Source of the DNA: Euryarchaeota archaeon UBA486 | GTDB lineage: Archaea > Thermoplasmatota > Poseidoniia > Poseidoniales > Poseidoniaceae | Direction of reading: 5' to 3' | DNA length: 11,386 bases | Assembly: GCA_002497765.1 (NCBI GenBank) | Contig: DAET01000023.1 | Location: 1-11,386, forward strand | Shown here: positions 11,207-11,386 of the stretch, piece by piece | Layout of the letters: the number at the start of each line of letters is the position of its first letter | How positions within the stretch are numbered: position 1 is the first letter of the stretch | Notes under the pieces: model-generated | Database searches by the model: none | What the model was told of the DNA's origin: nothing | What the model saw: the letters and a program-made list of their open reading frames with translations, nothing else | Program-made: the position numbers and the translations under genes

Positions 11207-11386
11207 TCACATCTTGTGGATGGCGTGCCCCAGCGTATCGAGAACACCTTCGTGGGTCATCTCGGTCATCGTTGGGTGTGCGTGAATCGTGTGCGCGACG
11301 TCCTCGAGGACGGCGCCCATCTCGAGGGCAAGCGTCCATTCGCCGACCAGTTCGCTGATGTGCGTGCCGACGCCCTGAATGCCGAG
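11207..11386 (-). CDS. lpdA: Dihydrolipoamide dehydrogenase (E3), C-terminal end only
   Basis: The minus strand is open from the right window edge to a stop at 11207-11209, giving the last 59 residues. They read through G-V-G-T-H-I-S-E-L-V, L-A-L-E-M-G-A and E-D-V-A-H-T-I-H-A-H-P-T-M-T-E, ending H-A-I-H-K-M. This is the dimerisation-domain tail of E3. The His of H-P-T and the Glu four residues later are the catalytic base pair that acts at the partner subunit's flavin and disulfide. E3 reoxidises dihydrolipoyl groups of pyruvate or 2-oxoglutarate dehydrogenase, branched-chain dehydrogenase or the glycine cleavage system, with NAD+ as acceptor. The rest of the gene lies to the right. The lipB gene at 2378-2992 fits the same lipoate pathway. 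Other pyridine-nucleotide disulfide oxidoreductases share the fold, but the H-A-H-P-T-x-x-E motif favours E3. Confidence 0.88.
   Translation of the reverse strand, partial: LGIQGVGTHISELVGEWTLALEMGAVLEDVAHTIHAHPTMTEMTHEGVLDTLGHAIHKM

Overview
The window looks like a piece of a marine Group II euryarchaeal genome (Candidatus Poseidoniales). This is inferred from gene content and style. Several genes have AT-rich TATA-like elements 25-29 nt before the start codon and no Shine-Dalgarno sequence, as in leaderless archaeal transcripts. Other genes have archaeal GGAGG or GGTGAT ribosome sites. Two lipoproteins carry an S-G-C-L lipobox, and two small membrane proteins begin with a zinc ribbon. An origin-recognition-box-like (ORB-like) sequence is also present. 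Aerobic metabolism is implied by the oxygen-dependent class I ribonucleotide reductase. No mobile element, CRISPR array, rRNA or tRNA was found.

Layout, left to right. At 1-608 (+) lie the 3' end of a YjbQ/UPF0047 gene and a PaaI-type hotdog thioesterase whose start codon overlaps its neighbour's stop. At 625-3472 (-), in order of transcription, are dut (dUTPase), lipB (octanoyltransferase), a DUF3592-like membrane protein and a zinc-ribbon membrane protein. At 3473-3744 is a divergent intergenic region with an ORB-like element beside an AT-rich tract. At 3745-7234 (+) are nrdB and nrdA, a complete class I ribonucleotide reductase strikingly close to the eukaryotic enzyme. At 7277-7840 (-) is a second zinc-ribbon membrane protein. 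At 7985-9046 (+) is an AI-2E family permease, and at 9121-10164 (+) a secreted CE1/PHB-depolymerase-like esterase lipoprotein. At 10357-11154 (+) is a lipoprotein with two copies of a six-cysteine acidic domain followed by pentapeptide repeats. At 11207-11386 (-) is the C-terminal end of dihydrolipoamide dehydrogenase.

How the genes fit together. dut and nrdBA diverge from one control region and together make dNTPs and remove dUTP; the ORB-like sequence between them raises the possibility of an origin or an Orc1/Cdc6-responsive promoter. lipB (lipoyl attachment) and the E3 gene lpd both serve lipoate-dependent 2-oxoacid dehydrogenase or glycine-cleavage complexes. The right third encodes envelope and surface functions.

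The most notable points are the eukaryote-like RNR in an archaeal context, the ORB-like site between the dNTP genes, the duplicated cysteine-rich/pentapeptide lipoprotein, and a palindrome flanked by direct repeats in the 7841-7984 divergent promoter region.
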